From: Salipiger thiooxidans
GTDB lineage: Bacteria; Pseudomonadota; Alphaproteobacteria; Rhodobacterales; Rhodobacteraceae
Reading direction: 5' to 3'
Assembly (NCBI RefSeq): GCF_900102075.1
Contig: NZ_FNAV01000019.1
Span: 17,126 to 81,125, forward strand
DNA length: 64,000 nucleotides
The notes beneath the pieces are model-generated. The model was not told where the DNA came from and made no database searches. It was given only the letters and a program-made list of their open reading frames with translations. Shown piece by piece: positions 62,170-64,000 of this stretch (position 1 is its first letter; each line of letters starts with the position of its first letter). A program made the translations under genes and the position numbers.

Positions 62170-63051
62170 TCAGAGGAGCCCCAACCTTTCCGCACGCTCA
62201 AGCAGCATTTTGACCGAAGACGGCTGCCAGCCAGTGCGGCCTCGAGGGGTGCGCTCACGCATGGCTTCCAACCGGTCGCAGATCGCTTGTAGCGTGATAT
62301 CCGGGTCCGACCCTTTGATGGCCGCCACGATGGCCGGCAGGCGGTCATCGGTTTCGCGGCGTCCGGCGCGGCCAAGCACCTCGGCAGGAAGGAACCCGTC
62401 GCGCACATATGCCTTCACAGCGCGGAGCAGTCGGCTTTGTGTCCAATGGCGATCTGGGGGCAGGGGGCCATTGATGATCCGCAGCAGGTCTTCCCAGGCC
62501 ATATCGGGGCGCAAGCGGCGCACATGGGGCACCCAATCCTGCGCGGTCTCGTTGAGGCGCTCCATATAGCCGTCCTGTCGCGCCAGCCGCACCTTGCGCA
62601 GTGCGGCGGGGTCTTTGGCGCGCAGTCCAGGATTGCCACCAACGCGCCCTTTGGCCCGCGCAGAAGCAAGCCCGGCCTTGGTGCGTTCGCGGATCAGAGC
62701 GCGTTCGAACTCGGCCGCGGCGCCCAGAACCTGCAGCGTGAACTTGCCCTGTGGTGAGGATGTGTCGATCGGGTCTTGGAGCGAGCGGAAGAAAGCCCCC
62801 TTGGCCTCCAGACGCTCAATCACCTCAAGAAGGTGCGACAGCGACCGCGCGAGCCGATCGATTCGCACGACGACCAACGTGTCGCCGCTCTGGACACGTT
62901 CGAGCACCCGCGCGAGCACCGGCCGCGCACGATTGCCACCTGAGGCGTGTTCTTCGAATATCTCGACGCAACCCGCAGCTTGCATGGCCTCAGACTGGGG
63001 CAGGGGGGTCTGATCCTCTGTGGAAACGCGGGCATAGCCTATCAGGGGCAT
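62170..63051 (-). CDS. serine recombinase (resolvase/invertase family)
   Basis: 293 residues. The catalytic domain has Ser10 in YARVSTEDQ, DRLARS and GKFTLQVLGAAAEFERALIRERT (split GKFTLQVLGA, FERALIRERT), as in Tn3-type resolvases. The C-terminal part (from about 150) is longer than in a simple resolvase. It could resolve plasmid multimers. It is divergent from the DUF1403 gene across a 226-bp gap. Confidence 0.85.
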   Translation of the reverse strand: MPLIGYARVSTEDQTPLPQSEAMQAAGCVEIFEEHASGGNRARPVLARVLERVQSGDTLVVVRIDRLARSLSHLLEVIERLEAKGAFFRSLQDPIDTSSPQGKFTLQVLGAAAEFERALIRERTKAGLASARAKGRVGGNPGLRAKDPAALRKVRLARQDGYMERLNETAQDWVPHVRRLRPDMAWEDLLRIINGPLPPDRHWTQSRLLRAVKAYVRDGFLPAEVLGRAGRRETDDRLPAIVAAIKGSDPDITLQAICDRLEAMRERTPRGRTGWQPSSVKMLLERAERLGLL

Positions 63052-63250
63052 GAAATCGGGCCGTTTGCAATTTTAGGTATCGCCACTAAACGACCGTTTA
63101 TAAGCGAATGCAACTAGGTGCTCTCTCGCCGTGCTCGTCTAAAAACCCTTGGTTTCCTTGCGCTGAGCGCGATCTGAGAGGTTCCGCCGGCAGTCGCGTG
63201 CGCGTACTATTTAAAGGGCGCAGGCAGCGGCCACAAAAATGCTTGGGTAA

Positions 63251-63276
63251 TGTGCTAAAAATCATCATTTTGCACA
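63251..63276. promoter_or_regulatory. inverted repeat at the DUF1403 start
   Basis: Arms TGTGCTAAAA and TTTTGCACA face each other and end 1 bp before the ATG at 63278. A regulator bound here would block initiation of the DUF1403 gene. Confidence 0.5.
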
Positions 63277-63277
63277 T

Positions 63278-64000
63278 ATGAAGACTCAAGCCTCTACTTT
63301 GAATGATGATTATGACAACCTCCTCATTACCAATGAGGAGGATGAAGAGGCTCACGAAGACGATCTCTGGTTCCTGCCTGGGCCACTCGAAGAAGAACCG
63401 GATGATTTGCCTCCCGGGCCGCGTGCGGAACCGCCCGACACCGCTGTCGTCCATGACTGGGCAAAGGCAGAGAGGCTTCACGCTGCGCGGCTGGCACGCG
63501 TGGCTGGACGCCTGGGTGCTCTGGATGACCGGCTGCTGCGCGGCCCGGAAGGCTGGCGGCATCGGCTTGCTTTAATCGAGGCGGCGGCTCTTAGCTGGTT
63601 CGCAGGGGACCGGGTGAGTTCTGATCGGCTGGCGCTCTGGATATCGATGCGGCTCTCGGGCGCACAGGATGACCCAAATGCCTTGGCAAGAGTTGGATGG
63701 GCTGTTCGGCGCCTGACAGGCGGTCCCGGACCGAAAGTAGACTTGGCCGCCTTCCTGGATCGCCGCGATCCCAAGAACATTGAAAACAGCGCTGAGCGTT
63801 TCGAGGATCGCGCGGGTGGATGGCTGGACGTTATGACAGCCGCAACCGATCTCCACCCGATCACCAGGGCTTGCATGGGTTTTCACCTCTGGAGTCTGGC
63901 AGGCCTCGGACAGCACGGCGACCAGATCGAAGCCGCCGTCACCGCGTCCAGGATCGCCGCGAGCGATGGACACGGTGCCATCTTCGCACCGCTCGCTATG
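63278..64000 (+). CDS. DUF1403-family protein, 3' end cut by the window edge
   Basis: The frame from ATG 63278 stays open to the right edge (241 codons). An acidic N-terminus (TNEEDEEAHEDD) leads to a conserved body with VVHDWAKAERLHAARLARVAG, GPEGWRHRLALIEAAALSW and WISMRLSGAQDDP. This matches my knowledge of the DUF1403 family, found beside recombinases on Rhodobacterales plasmids; function unknown. No strong ribosome site is visible before the ATG. Confidence 0.78.
   Translation, partial: MKTQASTLNDDYDNLLITNEEDEEAHEDDLWFLPGPLEEEPDDLPPGPRAEPPDTAVVHDWAKAERLHAARLARVAGRLGALDDRLLRGPEGWRHRLALIEAAALSWFAGDRVSSDRLALWISMRLSGAQDDPNALARVGWAVRRLTGGPGPKVDLAAFLDRRDPKNIENSAERFEDRAGGWLDVMTAATDLHPITRACMGFHLWSLAGLGQHGDQIEAAVTASRIAASDGHGAIFAPLAM

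Noticed and set aside
63052..63130. Possible res site upstream of the serine recombinase
   Set aside because: Short palindromes such as AAACGACCGTTT are present, but I could not define three subsites with convincing dyads.
63098..63562. 154-residue minus-strand frame near the recombinase
   Set aside because: It is antisense to the DUF1403 gene and shows no domain.

Overview
The window looks like a plasmid or chromid segment from an alphaproteobacterium of the Rhodobacterales (Roseobacter/Rhodobacter group). The reasons are GC-rich coding DNA, a repABC replicon, a VirB-type secretion operon with several small intercalated genes, a DUF1403 gene next to a serine recombinase, and a dense metal-resistance block of the kind carried on plasmids of that group. 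Taxonomy is inferred from gene content only.

Region 1 (1-15.4 kb) is a divalent-metal and envelope block. It holds an edge-truncated cytochrome c, two L,D-transpeptidases, a Zn/Cd/Pb P-type ATPase, a small lipoprotein, and a ten-gene leftward operon (SCO, DsbB, DsbA, PCuAC, SCO, M23 peptidase, DUF411, ZIP, LspA, Lnt). A MerR regulator with PbrR-like cysteines, two CDF-type transporters and a transglutaminase-like protein follow. Four promoters here have a TTGAA(C/G) -35 box and an exact 19-bp spacer, as in MerR-controlled promoters.

Region 2 (15.4-34.8 kb) is a copper block. It holds two multicopper oxidases, a DUF411 protein, Met-rich and Cys-rich small proteins, a second cytochrome c, CcmG/TlpA thioredoxins, a third SCO, CcdA, a glutaredoxin-MauE fusion, a DUF305 protein, CueR, CopA, CopZ, an outer-membrane efflux lipoprotein, a cupredoxin-CusF fusion and a second copper ATPase with YHS and CPMHPE domains. 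Five more 19-bp-spacer promoters, four with a TTGACC and one with a TTGATC -35 box, fit control by CueR.

Region 3 (34.9-48.5 kb) carries small secreted proteins, an XRE regulator and a virB operon in the order B1, B2, B3, B4, B7-like, SLT/B5-like, B5, B8, B9, B10, B11, DUF4177, secreted protein, B6. The B7-like gene carries a 98-bp inverted-repeat element in frame. The 3' end of virB6 runs into a truncated Strawberry-notch-like helicase/methylase gene on the other strand, which suggests a deletion junction. No VirD4 or relaxase is seen.

Region 4 (48.4-64 kb) is plasmid backbone: a RelE/ParE-RelB/DinJ toxin-antitoxin pair, large ParB-like protein, DUF3768, ArdC-like antirestriction protein, about 1.2 kb without a convincing gene, repC-repB-repA with a probable antisense RNA, parS-like palindromes and an AT-rich origin candidate, a serine recombinase, and a DUF1403 gene running off the right edge.
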